Shown here piece by piece: positions 20,019-29,209 of a stretch of 64,000 bases of DNA. Both the position numbers and the translations under genes were made by a program. The number at the start of each line of letters is the position of its first letter. Positions within the stretch are counted from its first letter, which is position 1. The notes below the pieces were generated by a model that saw only the letters and a program-made list of their open reading frames with translations, did not search any database and was not told the DNA's origin. Source of the DNA: Pseudomonas sp. JM0905a (GTDB taxonomy: Bacteria; Pseudomonadota; Gammaproteobacteria; Pseudomonadales; Pseudomonadaceae); contig NZ_JACXBU010000007.1 of assembly GCF_014700075.1 (NCBI RefSeq), forward strand, positions 310,001 to 374,000, written 5' to 3'.

Positions 20019-20831
20019 TCAGTCAGCGAACTCTGGCTTCTGCTTGCTCATGTGGGCCGTCATCGCCACGCGCAGATCGGCCGATTGCAGCATGGCCGCG
20101 TTCCATGTGGCGATGTACTCGAGACCATCATCTACCCGATGGTCGCGCATGTAACGGATCATCTCCTTGGTGCCGCGCACCGCGATGGGCGACTTGGCGG
20201 CGATCTGGTGGGCAATGCCGAACACGCCATCGAGCAGCGCGTCCTGGCTCTCGAACGTACGGTTCACCAGCCCCAGCCGCTGGGCCTCTTCACCGTCGAT
20301 GGTGCGGCCGGTGTAGGCCAGTTCGCGCATCATGCCGTCGCCGATGATGCGCGGCAGGCGCTGCAGGGTGCCGACGTCGGCGGCCATGCCGATGTCGATT
20401 TCCTTGATGGAGAACTGCGCATCGCCCGTCGAATAGCGCATGTCGCAGGCCGAAATCAGGTCGATGGCGCCACCCAGGCAGTAACCCTGGATGGCCGCGA
20501 TCACCGGCTTGCTGCAGTTGTCGACGGCATTGAACGAAGCCTGCAGCTCGAGAATCTTGCGGCGTAGTGTGCGCGCATTGCGACCGGCATCCGGCCCCAA
20601 CTGGGCGCCGACCGAGGCCAGCATCATCAGGTCGATGCCGGAGGAGAAATGCTTGCCCGCGCCGGAAAGCACCACCACCCGTACTTCGTCGTTGTCCTCG
20701 ATCTCGCGGAAGATTTCGACGATTTCCTTCCAGAAATCCGCGTTCATCGCGTTGATCTTTTCCGGACGGTTGATCTGCACATGGGCGATCTTGTCTGCCA
20801 ACTCTACGCGGAAGGCTTTGTAATCAGGCAC
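20019..20831 (-). CDS. ECH1-like dienoyl-CoA isomerase (crotonase family)
   Basis: A 270-aa crotonase-fold enzyme. Residues D124, E144 and D152 (in GGAIDL and KEIDIGMAADVGTL) have the same spacing as the catalytic D176, E196 and D204 of mammalian ECH1. This points to delta3,5-delta2,4-dienoyl-CoA isomerase activity in the degradation of odd-position unsaturated fatty acids, rather than plain enoyl-CoA hydration. It starts with GTG after GAGGA. It is encoded 38 bp upstream of fimL on the same strand. Confidence 0.87.
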   Translation of the reverse strand: MPDYKAFRVELADKIAHVQINRPEKINAMNADFWKEIVEIFREIEDNDEVRVVVLSGAGKHFSSGIDLMMLASVGAQLGPDAGRNARTLRRKILELQASFNAVDNCSKPVIAAIQGYCLGGAIDLISACDMRYSTGDAQFSIKEIDIGMAADVGTLQRLPRIIGDGMMRELAYTGRTIDGEEAQRLGLVNRTFESQDALLDGVFGIAHQIAAKSPIAVRGTKEMIRYMRDHRVDDGLEYIATWNAAMLQSADLRVAMTAHMSKQKPEFAD

Positions 20832-21050
20832 GGGTCAGTCCTCGGCGTGCGCCATTGAAATGGTGTCATTCAGGAAGCCCGGCAACTATAACAAGCACAA
20901 GGTAAAAGTCGATGCCGCCCACTGTGACGCAGGCCACGCCACGCAATTGCAACTTCACTTGGAAAAGCCGGCTTAAACGCTTGATCTAGCTAGACCGGGC
21001 TGGCACCTTCCCAGCGCCTTCCAACCACTACTAGCCCAGGGACAACCTCG

Positions 21051-22553
21051 ATGCCCGCCTCACCTGCCGTGGCCATCGGCCGCAACTTCCTCGGCAACTC
21101 GCCGCAGTGGTACAAGCTGTCGATCATTGCGTTCCTGGTACTGAACCCGCTGGCACTCTGGTCGCTTGGACCGGTGGTGGCGTCGTGGATGCTGGTGGGT
21201 GAGTTCATCTTCGCCCTGGCCATGGCGCTCAAGTGTTATCCGCTGCTGCCCGGCGGGTTGCTGGTGGTCGAAGCGCTGCTGCTCGACCTGGCGACACCCC
21301 AGGCGGTGTATGAGGAGTTGCAGCACAACTTCCCGGTCATCCTGCTGCTGATGTTCATGGTGGCCGGCATCTACTTCATGAAGGACCTGCTGCTCCTGCT
21401 GTTCTCCCGCCTATTGCTCGGCGTGCGCAGCAAGACGCTGCTGGCGCTGATGTTCTGCCTGCTGGCGGCCTTCCTCTCGGCCTTCCTCGATGCACTGACT
21501 GTGACGGCGGTGATCATCAGCGTCTGCTTGGGCTTCTATGCCGTCTACCACCGCGTGGCCTCGGGCAATGGTGCGAACGAAGAATACAGCCCGGATTCCG
21601 ACAGCGAGATAGCCGGTTCCAGCCGCGAGGACCTGGACACCTTCCGCGCCTTCCTCCGCAGCCTGCTGATGCATGCCGCCGTAGGCACCGCACTGGGCGG
21701 CGTCTGCACCCTGGTGGGCGAACCGCAGAACCTGCTGATCGGCCACGAAGCCGGTTGGCATTTCAAGGACTTCTTCTTCAACGTCGCGCCGGTGTCCATG
21801 CCGGTACTGGCAGCCGGCCTGCTGACCTGCGCGCTGCTGGAGAAGCTGCGTTGGTTCGGCTATGGCGCGGAATTGCCGGACAACGTGCGCCGGATTCTGG
21901 CGGAGTTCGCCCATGAAGAGGGCTCTCAGCGCACCCAGAGCCAGAGGCTGGCACTGATGGTCCAGGGCGCCGCGGCGCTGCTCCTTGTTGTCTGCCTCGC
22001 GCTGCATGTGGCCGAGGTGGGCCTGATCGGCCTGCTGGTCATCGTGCTGATCACCAGCTTCAATGGCATCACCGACGAACACCAGATCGGCCGGGCCTTC
22101 CAGGACGCCCTACCCTTCACCGCGCTGCTGGTGGCGTTCTTCGCGGTCGTGGCGGTGATCCAGCAGCAGCACCTGTTTACGCCGATCATCCACGCGGTAC
22201 TGGCACTGCCGATGGAACAACAGCCGGGCATGCTGTTCATCGCCAACGGGCTGCTGTCGGCCATCAGCGACAACGTCTTCGTCGCCACCATCTACATCAC
22301 GGAAGTGAAGAGCGCATTGCAGGCCGGAAACATGACCCGCGAGCACTTCGATACCCTGGCGGTGGCCATCAACACCGGCACCAACCTGCCCAGCGTCGCC
22401 ACGCCCAATGGCCAGGCCGCCTTCCTCTTCCTGCTCACGTCATCCATCGCACCGCTGGTGCGCCTGTCCTACGGGCGCATGGTGTGGATGGCCCTGCCCT
22501 ACACCGTCGTGATGGGCGTGCTCGGCTGGTGGGCCGTCAGCTACTGGCTCTGA
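21051..22553 (+). CDS. nhaB: Na+/H+ antiporter NhaB
   Basis: A 500-aa inner-membrane antiporter that expels sodium in exchange for protons. It has about 12 hydrophobic segments. The family-typical stretches [17 protein letters not shown] (near residue 140), [13 protein letters not shown] (near 220) and [12 protein letters not shown] (near 405) are all present. It stands alone. The start region contains only a weak ribosome site (CAGGGA). The final 17 bp overlap the convergent permease gene. The 220-bp upstream gap shows no gene and no clear operator apart from the short palindrome TCTAGCTAGA. Confidence 0.95.
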   Translation: MPASPAVAIGRNFLGNSPQWYKLSIIAFLVLNPLALWSLGPVVASWMLVGEFIFALAMALKCYPLLPGGLLVVEALLLDLATPQAVYEELQHNFPVILLLMFMVAGIYFMKDLLLLLFSRLLLGVRSKTLLALMFCLLAAFLSAFLDALTVTAVIISVCLGFYAVYHRVASGNGANEEYSPDSDSEIAGSSREDLDTFRAFLRSLLMHAAVGTALGGVCTLVGEPQNLLIGHEAGWHFKDFFFNVAPVSMPVLAAGLLTCALLEKLRWFGYGAELPDNVRRILAEFAHEEGSQRTQSQRLALMVQGAAALLLVVCLALHVAEVGLIGLLVIVLITSFNGITDEHQIGRAFQDALPFTALLVAFFAVVAVIQQQHLFTPIIHAVLALPMEQQPGMLFIANGLLSAISDNVFVATIYITEVKSALQAGNMTREHFDTLAVAINTGTNLPSVATPNGQAAFLFLLTSSIAPLVRLSYGRMVWMALPYTVVMGVLGWWAVSYWL

Positions 22554-23901
22554 CGGCCGTCTCCGCCTGTACCCGGTTACGCCACTGGCGCCAGGTGTAC
22601 AGCGGGATGCCGGCCATCAGCACGAGGAAGCCCCAGAAGATCGCCTGCTGGCCTGTGCCATACAGGGCCCAGATGGAATAGACGAAGCCCAGCACGCCGA
22701 TGCCCACCAGGCGTGCCCGTTCGCGCTCGGAGAAATCACCGGGTTTCACCGCCAGTTGCTGCAGCAGCGCGGCGGTGCAGAAGGCATAGGGCACGACGCC
22801 GGTCATGGTGCCGAGCAGGATGATCACGTTGAACACGTCCACCAGGTCGCCCTGTCCATCGACCAGCACCAGCGCTGTGACCAGTACGCCGGATACCAGC
22901 AGGCCATGGGCCGGCACGCCGTACTTGTTGGTCTGCGCCAGGGACTCGGGCAGCAGGCCGTCGCGGGCGGTAGCCATGGGAATCTGCCCTTGCAGCAGCA
23001 CCCAGCCGTTCAACGCGCCAAGGCAAGCGATCACGGCGCCCGCCGCCACCAGGTGATAGCCCCACTCCCCCACCAGCACCCGCGCTGCGTCGGCGAAGGG
23101 CGCGGTGGAGCGCACCAGCACTTCCGGCGGCAGCACACCTTGTACGGCGGTGATGGAGAGGATGTAGACCCCGGCCGCCACTAGGGTTCCGAAGACCGTG
23201 GCACGGGGAATGGTGCGCTTGGGGTTGTCGACATCGTCCGCCGGCACGGTCGCCGACTCCAGTCCGATGAACGACCAGAGCGTCAGTGCCGCCGTGGTGG
23301 CGATGGCATTGGCGTATCCGCCAGCACCTGGCGGCAGCTCACTGACCTCGGGAATGCGCAAGTATTCGGGATGGAAGGAGAACCAGCCGAGTATCCCCAC
23401 CAGCAGCAGCGGGATGAGTTTGAGCGCGGTGAGGATGTTCTGCGCCAGGCCAAAGGCACCGATGCCGCGAAGGTTGATCAGGGTGCAGAGCCAGATCGCG
23501 CCGATGGCGGTGGCCACCATCAGCACCGGATCGCGCAGCGCGGGAATGAACACCTGCAGATAACCCACCAGGGTCACGGCGATGGCCGCGTTACCAATCC
23601 AGGCCGCCTTCCAATAGGTCCAGGCGCAAAGGTAACCGGCAAAGCTGCCAAAGCCATCCCGTGTGTAGGCATAAGGCCCACCGGCCGAGGGGTTGAGCCT
23701 GGCCAGGCGGGCAAAGGTCAGTGCGAGGATCACCGCGCCCGTACTGGAAATCAGCCAACCGAACAGGCTGAGGCCACCGTAGGCGGCCAGGCTTGAGGGC
23801 AGCAGGAACACGCCCGAGCCGATCATGTTGCCCACCACCAATGCAGTACAGGTCCAGAACCCCATTCTGCCGCGAGGCTTCGCCCCTTCCCCAGTCGCCA
23901 T
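22537..23901 (-). CDS. ldcB: Amino-acid/diamine antiporter, LdcB-like
   Basis: A 454-aa APC-superfamily transporter with 12 predicted helices. The start carries the [14 protein letters not shown] motif of the basic-amino-acid/polyamine antiporters (AdiC, CadB, PotE). It lies 21 bp after the lysine decarboxylase gene on the same strand, the arrangement of ldcAB in P. aeruginosa, where it is proposed to exchange lysine and cadaverine. A TTG lies upstream in frame, but ATG 23901 behind GGGGGAA is the better start. Substrate assignment rests on synteny. Confidence 0.82.
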   Translation of the reverse strand: MATGEGAKPRGRMGFWTCTALVVGNMIGSGVFLLPSSLAAYGGLSLFGWLISSTGAVILALTFARLARLNPSAGGPYAYTRDGFGSFAGYLCAWTYWKAAWIGNAAIAVTLVGYLQVFIPALRDPVLMVATAIGAIWLCTLINLRGIGAFGLAQNILTALKLIPLLLVGILGWFSFHPEYLRIPEVSELPPGAGGYANAIATTAALTLWSFIGLESATVPADDVDNPKRTIPRATVFGTLVAAGVYILSITAVQGVLPPEVLVRSTAPFADAARVLVGEWGYHLVAAGAVIACLGALNGWVLLQGQIPMATARDGLLPESLAQTNKYGVPAHGLLVSGVLVTALVLVDGQGDLVDVFNVIILLGTMTGVVPYAFCTAALLQQLAVKPGDFSERERARLVGIGVLGFVYSIWALYGTGQQAIFWGFLVLMAGIPLYTWRQWRNRVQAETAVRASS

Positions 23902-23922
23902 CGCGTTCCCCCGCAAGCCGAT

Positions 23923-26178
23923 TTATTCCCTGATGCAGTCCACTGTATAGCAGCGACCTGTAGGACTTTCCTGACAGTTAAGCCCATGCACATCGATATC
24001 GAAGCCGGGGAAGCTGATGTCGAAGGTCCGGGCGAACTCCAGGTAGTCGATGATCGCGCGGGTTTCCGACGTGAAGCGCTCGCCCGGCATGATCAGCGGA
24101 ATGCCTGGCGGATAAGGCACCAGCATCACGGCCGCGATGCGCCCCTGCAGCTTGTCCAGGGCCACCGGTTCCACCTCGCCGCGCACCAGCTTGTCGTAGG
24201 CGTCGGCAGGCTTCATCGCCAGCTCCGGCAGCTTGGTGTACATGCGCCGCAGCGCCTTCGGCGTGGCACTGTTGCGGTAGCAGGCGTGCAGGGCGTCGCA
24301 GAGATCACGCAGACCCATGCCGGCGTAGCGCGAGCCGTGGGCAGTGGCAATGGAAGGCAGTGCCTCGGCCAGGGGCTGGTTGGCGTCGTAGCCGCGCTTG
24401 AACTCCAGGAGCTCGGTGAGCAGCGTGCTCCACTTGCCCTTGGTGATTCCCATGGAGAACAGCACCAGGAAGGAATAGAGACCGGTCTTCTCCACCACCA
24501 GCCCGCGTTCCCAGAGGAACTTGCTGACCACCGCCGCCGGAATGCCCTGCTCGCCGAGCTTGCCGTCCGCGGTCAGGCCGGGCGTCACCAGGGTGACCTT
24601 GATCGGGTCGAGCAGCACGTAGTCTTCCGCCACGTCGCCGAAACCGTGCCAGTCGGCGTCCGGGCGCAGCAGCCAGTCTTCCGTGACCACCGCGTCGGCC
24701 CCTTCCACCAGCGGCGGCTCCCAGATATCGAACCACCAGTCGTCCGCCGCCAGGTTCTGCCAGACATTGGCCAGCGCCCGGCGGAAGCGCAGGGCCTCGT
24801 CGAAGGTTTCCTGGATGAGCGAGCGCCCGGCCGGCCCTTCCATCATGGCCGAGGCCACGTCGAGGGAGGCGATGATGCCGTACTGGGGCGAGGTGGAGAT
24901 GTGCATCATGAAGGCTTCGTTGAAGCGGTGCCGGTCCAGCTGGCGGGTGCCGCCATCCTGCACGTGGATCATCGAGGCCTGGCTGAAGGCCGCCAGCAGC
25001 TTGTGGGTCGAATGGGTGGTGAACACCAGCGGCGAGTGTTCCTCCCGCTGCGTGCACATGCCGTAGCGCCCGGCGTAGAACTCGTGGAAAGCGGCGTAGG
25101 CATACCAGGCCTCATCGAAGTGCAGCACTTCCACCGAATCGCCCAGGGCCTGCTTGATCAGCTCGGCGTTGTAGCAGAGCCCGTCGTAGGTTGAGTTGGT
25201 CACCACGGCCAGCTTGACCTTCGGCTCACGCCCCTTGGCCAGGGGGCTGGCGTCGATCTTCGCCTGGATCGATTCGCGGCTGAATTCGCTCAGGGGAATC
25301 GGCCCGATGATGCCCAGTTCATTGCGTTCCGGGGTCAGGTAGAGCGGGATGGCGCCGGTCATGATGATCGAGTGGACGATGGACTTGTGGCAGTTGCGGT
25401 CCACCAGCACCAGGTCGTCGCGGCCGACCATCGAGTGCCAGACGATCTTGTTCGCCGTCGACGTGCCGTTGATGACAAAGAAGGTGTGATCGGCGCCGAA
25501 GTTCTGCGCGGCCCTGGCCTCGGCCTCGGCCAGCGGGCCGGTGTGGTCCAGCAGAGAGCCCAGTTCCGGCACCGATACCGAGAGGTCCGAGCGCAGCGTG
25601 TTCTCGCCGAAGAACTGGTGGAAGGCCTGCCCGACCGGGCTCTTGCGGTAGGCCACACCGCCGCCGTGCCCCGGCGTGTGCCAGGAGTAGTTGGATTGCG
25701 CGGTGTGCTCCACCAGGGCGCGGAAGAACGGCGGCAGCAGCCCTTCCAGGTAATTGCGCGCGGCGCGGGCCACCTGACGGGCGAGGAAGGGCACGGTGTC
25801 TTCGTAGAGATAGATCAGGCCACGCAACTGGTTGAGGTCGGCCATGGCCTCGGCCGGCGCGTTCTCGATGGTCACCTGCTCGCCGAGGGCGAAAATCGGC
25901 AGCTGAGGCGCGCGAACGCGGGCAACGCGGATCAGCTCGACCATGTCCTGCAACAGGCGCTGATTCTCCCCGGCACCCTCGGCAGCAACCAGGATGCAGG
26001 CTAGCCCGTGGTGGGTGGAGGCGACGATACGGCCTTCGGCGGAACTGGCGGTGGGGAGAATGGTGAAGCCGTCCTGCTCCAGTTCGCGGGCGATGGCACG
26101 AACCCGGTCGCCGGCAACGGTGTCGGCCTTGATATCGCGGTGGACGATGAGGACGGGGAACTTGAGCTCTTTGTACAT
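23923..26178 (-). CDS. ldcA: PLP-dependent lysine/ornithine/arginine decarboxylase, LdcA-like
   Basis: A 751-aa fold-III decarboxylase. An N-terminal receiver-like wing domain (residues 1-130) is followed by the PLP domain with lysine K393 in THSTHKLL, then a C-terminal domain. In P. aeruginosa the orthologous LdcA makes cadaverine from lysine and is controlled by ArgR. The ATG is preceded by GGGAG at 6 nt. The next gene downstream is the antiporter. Substrate choice (lysine against arginine or ornithine) cannot be settled from sequence alone, so lysine is taken from context. Confidence 0.88.
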   Translation of the reverse strand: MYKELKFPVLIVHRDIKADTVAGDRVRAIARELEQDGFTILPTASSAEGRIVASTHHGLACILVAAEGAGENQRLLQDMVELIRVARVRAPQLPIFALGEQVTIENAPAEAMADLNQLRGLIYLYEDTVPFLARQVARAARNYLEGLLPPFFRALVEHTAQSNYSWHTPGHGGGVAYRKSPVGQAFHQFFGENTLRSDLSVSVPELGSLLDHTGPLAEAEARAAQNFGADHTFFVINGTSTANKIVWHSMVGRDDLVLVDRNCHKSIVHSIIMTGAIPLYLTPERNELGIIGPIPLSEFSRESIQAKIDASPLAKGREPKVKLAVVTNSTYDGLCYNAELIKQALGDSVEVLHFDEAWYAYAAFHEFYAGRYGMCTQREEHSPLVFTTHSTHKLLAAFSQASMIHVQDGGTRQLDRHRFNEAFMMHISTSPQYGIIASLDVASAMMEGPAGRSLIQETFDEALRFRRALANVWQNLAADDWWFDIWEPPLVEGADAVVTEDWLLRPDADWHGFGDVAEDYVLLDPIKVTLVTPGLTADGKLGEQGIPAAVVSKFLWERGLVVEKTGLYSFLVLFSMGITKGKWSTLLTELLEFKRGYDANQPLAEALPSIATAHGSRYAGMGLRDLCDALHACYRNSATPKALRRMYTKLPELAMKPADAYDKLVRGEVEPVALDKLQGRIAAVMLVPYPPGIPLIMPGERFTSETRAIIDYLEFARTFDISFPGFDIDVHGLNCQESPTGRCYTVDCIRE

Positions 26179-26185
26179 TGTTGCT

Positions 26186-26223
26186 CCCTGAGGGGCGGGC
26201 TCGGCCCACCTTTCTCCTCAGGG
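26186..26223 (-). promoter_or_regulatory. Hairpin in the ldcA leader
   Basis: CCCTGAGG (26186-26193) and CCTCAGGG (26216-26223) form a perfect 8-bp stem in the 105-bp gap between dnaQ and ldcA, starting 8 bp before the ldcA ATG. A second GGGGG...CCCCC pair lies just beyond it. With no T tract, it may be a translational or mRNA-stability element rather than a terminator. Confidence 0.4.
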
Positions 26224-26283
26224 TAGAAGCTCACTCGCGGGGGCGGTACCCCCACTGCCTCAGGCTGTACGTAAAGGTCGCAA

Positions 26284-27021
26284 TCAGGACGCCGGCGGCG
26301 TTTCCATCTGCACCCAGAGCGCAGGTGCCCCAGCGGATTTCTCGATGACCGCCAGGCGCGCGGCATGGGCGGCCAGTTCTTCTTCACTGGCCCGGATGAC
26401 CCGTCCCCGCGCGCGATCGGCCGGCAGGCGGCGAATCGGCGACGCCTGCGCCCGGCCACCACTGCCATCGCCACCGTCCCCGGCGAGGGAGAGGTTGGTC
26501 TGACCGCCGGTCATCGCCAGGTAGACGTCGGCGAGGATCTCGGCGTCGAGCAATGCGCCGTGCAGTTCGCGGTTGGAGTTGTCGACGTCGTAGCGCTTGC
26601 ACAGGGCGTCAAGGCTGTTGCGCTGCCCCGGATGGCGCTCACGGGCCATCAGCAGGGTGTCGAGCACCGTGCAGTACTCGGTGACGTCGCTACGATCGCT
26701 TTGCCCCAGCAGGGCGAACTCGTTGTTGATGAAGCCGATGTCGAACGCCGCGTTGTGGATGATCAGCTCGGCGCCCTTGATGAACTCGAAGAACTCGTCG
26801 GCGATGTCCTTGAAGCGCGGCTTGCCCACCAGGAATTCGTTGGTGATGCCGTGTACCGCGATGGCGCCTTCGTCCACCTCGCGGTCAGGTTGCAGGTAAA
26901 CGTGGAAGTGCCGTCCGGTCAGGCGACGACCTTCCATCTCGACGCAGCCGATCTCGATGACGCGGTGGCCATCGGTGACCGGCATGCCAGTCGTTTCGGT
27001 GTCCAGGACTACATAACGCAT
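26284..27021 (-). CDS. dnaQ: DNA polymerase III epsilon subunit (3'-5' exonuclease)
   Basis: Proofreading subunit of the replicative polymerase. The 245-aa protein has Exo I DTETTG at residues 7-12, Exo II IHNAAFDIGFINNE near 94-107, and Exo III with HGALLDAE near 154-161. The C-terminal tail after a glycine/serine linker (about 177-190) should bind the alpha subunit. It follows rnhA by 40 bp on the same strand; rnhA-dnaQ is a conserved pair, though divergent in enterics and co-directional here. Confidence 0.96.
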   Translation of the reverse strand: MRYVVLDTETTGMPVTDGHRVIEIGCVEMEGRRLTGRHFHVYLQPDREVDEGAIAVHGITNEFLVGKPRFKDIADEFFEFIKGAELIIHNAAFDIGFINNEFALLGQSDRSDVTEYCTVLDTLLMARERHPGQRNSLDALCKRYDVDNSNRELHGALLDAEILADVYLAMTGGQTNLSLAGDGGDGSGGRAQASPIRRLPADRARGRVIRASEEELAAHAARLAVIEKSAGAPALWVQMETPPAS

Positions 27022-27061
27022 GTTCAGAACCTATGAAGGAGATTGCCGCAAGGGGCCAATT

Positions 27062-27505
27062 CTAACGGGCACCCAGCTCGCTGACACCCCGATTCGCCAA
27101 CTGGTCGGCGCGCTCGTTGCCAGGGTGGCCGGTATGGCCGCGCACCCACTGCCAGCGCACGTTATGGCGATTGACCTGTTCGTCCAGCGCCTGCCAGAGG
27201 TCGGCATTCTTTACCGGCTGCTTGGCGGCGGTCTTCCAGCCGCGCTTCTTCCAGTTGGGCATCCACTCTGTGATGCCCTGCATCACGTACTGGGAGTCGG
27301 TGATGATCTTCACCTCGCAGGAACGCTTGAGTGCCACCAGGCCCATGATGGCGGCCATCAGTTCCATGCGGTTGTTGGTGGTATCGCGCTCGCCGCCCCA
27401 GAGTTCGCGCTCGGCGCCCTTGTAAACCAGCAATGCCCCCCAGCCGCCCGGGCCGGGATTGCCCTTGCAGGCGCCGTCGGTATAGATCTCGACCAGATCG
27501 CTCAC
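27062..27505 (-). CDS. rnhA: Ribonuclease HI
   Basis: Degrades RNA in RNA-DNA hybrids. The 147-aa protein has the full catalytic set: D10 ([11 protein letters not shown]), E48 (NNRMELMA), D70 (IITDSQYV) and the late aspartate in NERADQLAN. It starts with GTG directly after the TAA of the methyltransferase gene, so the two are probably coupled. It is followed by dnaQ. Confidence 0.97.
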   Translation of the reverse strand: MSDLVEIYTDGACKGNPGPGGWGALLVYKGAERELWGGERDTTNNRMELMAAIMGLVALKRSCEVKIITDSQYVMQGITEWMPNWKKRGWKTAAKQPVKNADLWQALDEQVNRHNVRWQWVRGHTGHPGNERADQLANRGVSELGAR

Positions 27506-28270
27506 TTAAGCCTCATGTTTCGAATCGCACCGGCTGACCTTGGCAACAGGCATGGGAACCAGCTTGCCCATGGGTTCGCGCCGGGGCTGACGCAGCGGCC
27601 GCAGGCCGATCACCAGCTTGCGCGCCACCAAAAGATAGAAGCCCGCACCGAATCCTTGTCCGGCGGCACCCCACCGCTCCAGACGGGCCAGGCGGGTTTG
27701 CCAGGCGGCCGAAGCGAGCGGCGGACGATAGCACCCGAAGCGGCGTTTCTCCAGCGCGAAGCCCAGCAGGTTGAGCCAGTCGCAGACCTTCGCCGGCGAG
27801 ATGCAGCGTGCCTGGCGCAGGGCGTCCCGGGCGAAATAGTGCCGCACGCCCCAGGCGCTCCAGGGATTGACCCCGACGATGATCAGATGACCGCCTGGAC
27901 GTACGCTGCGAGCCGCTTCGCGCAGCAGGCTGTGGGGAGAGAGGCAGAAATCCAGGCCGTGCTGCAGCACCACCACGTCGGCGGCGTGCTCGCTGAGGGG
28001 CCAGGCGGCTTCCTCGCAGGCGATTTCCACCCCCGGCAATGGCGCGCCGAGGTGTACGCTGCGCTGGATCTGCTTGGCGCCCGACGGCAGCTCCGCGCGC
28101 GGACCGTAGTGCACCAGGTAGCCGCCGAAATACCGCGCCAGTTCGTCCTCCAGCAGACGCTGCTCTTCGAACAGCATCAGGCCGCCCAAGGGGCCGGAGA
28201 ACCAGGAACGGGCCCCGGTGATCAGCTCCAGCCAGTCGGCATCGGCTTGGGCGAATGCTTTCTCGGTCAT
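27506..28270 (-). CDS. SAM-dependent methyltransferase, class I
   Basis: A 254-aa protein with the late class I methyltransferase core ([31 protein letters not shown], split here at residues 98-128). The glycine-rich motif I is weak, as in several Pseudomonas homologues. The frame extends upstream, but ATG 28270 behind AGGAG gives the natural start. It heads an operon with rnhA and dnaQ and is divergent from gloB by 61 bp. The substrate is unknown. Confidence 0.8.
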   Translation of the reverse strand: MTEKAFAQADADWLELITGARSWFSGPLGGLMLFEEQRLLEDELARYFGGYLVHYGPRAELPSGAKQIQRSVHLGAPLPGVEIACEEAAWPLSEHAADVVVLQHGLDFCLSPHSLLREAARSVRPGGHLIIVGVNPWSAWGVRHYFARDALRQARCISPAKVCDWLNLLGFALEKRRFGCYRPPLASAAWQTRLARLERWGAAGQGFGAGFYLLVARKLVIGLRPLRQPRREPMGKLVPMPVAKVSRCDSKHEA

Positions 28271-28331
28271 GGCAATCTCCTGCGTCAGAGCCCTAAGATG
28301 CTCCATTGCTCTCAGCTTGGCGACTCCCTTC

Positions 28332-29111
28332 ATGATCCAGATCGACGCCCTCCCCGCCTTTTCCGACAACTACCTCTGGCTGCTGCAGGATGCCGACACC
28401 CGCCGCTGCGCCGTGGTCGATCCCGGTGATGCCGCGCCGGTGCTGGCCTGGCTCGAGGCCCATCCCGGCTGGACGCTGACCGACATCCTGGTCACCCACC
28501 ATCACCACGACCACGTCGGCGGCGTGGCGCGCCTCAAGGAAGCCTGCGGCGCCCGTGTCCTGGGCCCGGCGCAGGAGAAGATCCCGGCGCGTGACCTGGC
28601 CCTGGGCGATGGCGACACCGTGCACGTGCTCGGCCTGGACTTCCAGGTATTCGAGGTGCCCGGCCATACCCTGGGGCATATCGCCTATTACCATGGGGAC
28701 AACGACCGTCCGCTGCTGTTCTGCGGAGATACGCTGTTCGCCGCCGGTTGCGGCCGCCTGTTCGAAGGCACTCCGGACCAGATGCACCACTCCCTGAGCC
28801 GCCTGGCCGCGCTACCGGCGGCCACACTGGTGTTCTGCACCCACGAATACACCCTCAGCAACCTGCGCTTCGCCAAGGCGGTCGAGCCCGACAACCACGC
28901 GACTGCCGAGCGTTTCGACGCCGTCACCCGACTGCGCGAACAGGGTGAGATCAGCCTGCCATCAAGCATCGCCCTGGAACGGGCCACCAACCCCTTCCTG
29001 CGAGTGGCTGAAACATCCGTTAAACAAGTGGCCGACGAGCGGGTCGGCCGGGACAACGCTACGCCCGCCGAGGTCTTCGCGGTTCTACGCGCCTGGAAGG
29101 ATCAGTTCTGA
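28332..29111 (+). CDS. gloB: Glyoxalase II (hydroxyacylglutathione hydrolase)
   Basis: Hydrolyses S-lactoylglutathione to lactate and glutathione in methylglyoxal detoxification. The 259-aa metallo-beta-lactamase-fold protein has the binuclear site H56-x-H58-x-D60-H61 (THHHHDH), the next histidine in VPGHTLGH, the bridging aspartate in FCGDTLF, and the last histidine in CTHEYTLSN. The frame is open upstream, but ATG 28332 gives the family N-terminus [14 protein letters not shown]. It is transcribed towards mltD. Confidence 0.95.
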   Translation: MIQIDALPAFSDNYLWLLQDADTRRCAVVDPGDAAPVLAWLEAHPGWTLTDILVTHHHHDHVGGVARLKEACGARVLGPAQEKIPARDLALGDGDTVHVLGLDFQVFEVPGHTLGHIAYYHGDNDRPLLFCGDTLFAAGCGRLFEGTPDQMHHSLSRLAALPAATLVFCTHEYTLSNLRFAKAVEPDNHATAERFDAVTRLREQGEISLPSSIALERATNPFLRVAETSVKQVADERVGRDNATPAEVFAVLRAWKDQF

Positions 29112-29145
29112 ACACTCGGTCAGGCTGTGGCCGACTGGTGAAAAC

Positions 29146-29174
29146 TTGACCAGCCATAGGTCGGTTCCTAGAAT
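29146..29174 (+). promoter_or_regulatory. Sigma-70 promoter of mltD
   Basis: TTGACC (29146-29151) and TAGAAT (29169-29174) are separated by exactly 17 bp, 36 bp before the ATG. One mismatch in each hexamer. Confidence 0.65.
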
Positions 29175-29209
29175 CCCCGAACTTTTTTGCCGGAAAAACC
29201 CCACAGCCA

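Noticed and set aside
20979-20995. TCTAGCTAGA palindrome before nhaB as an operator
   Set aside because: It is short and self-complementary and could arise by chance. No regulator or promoter geometry supports it.
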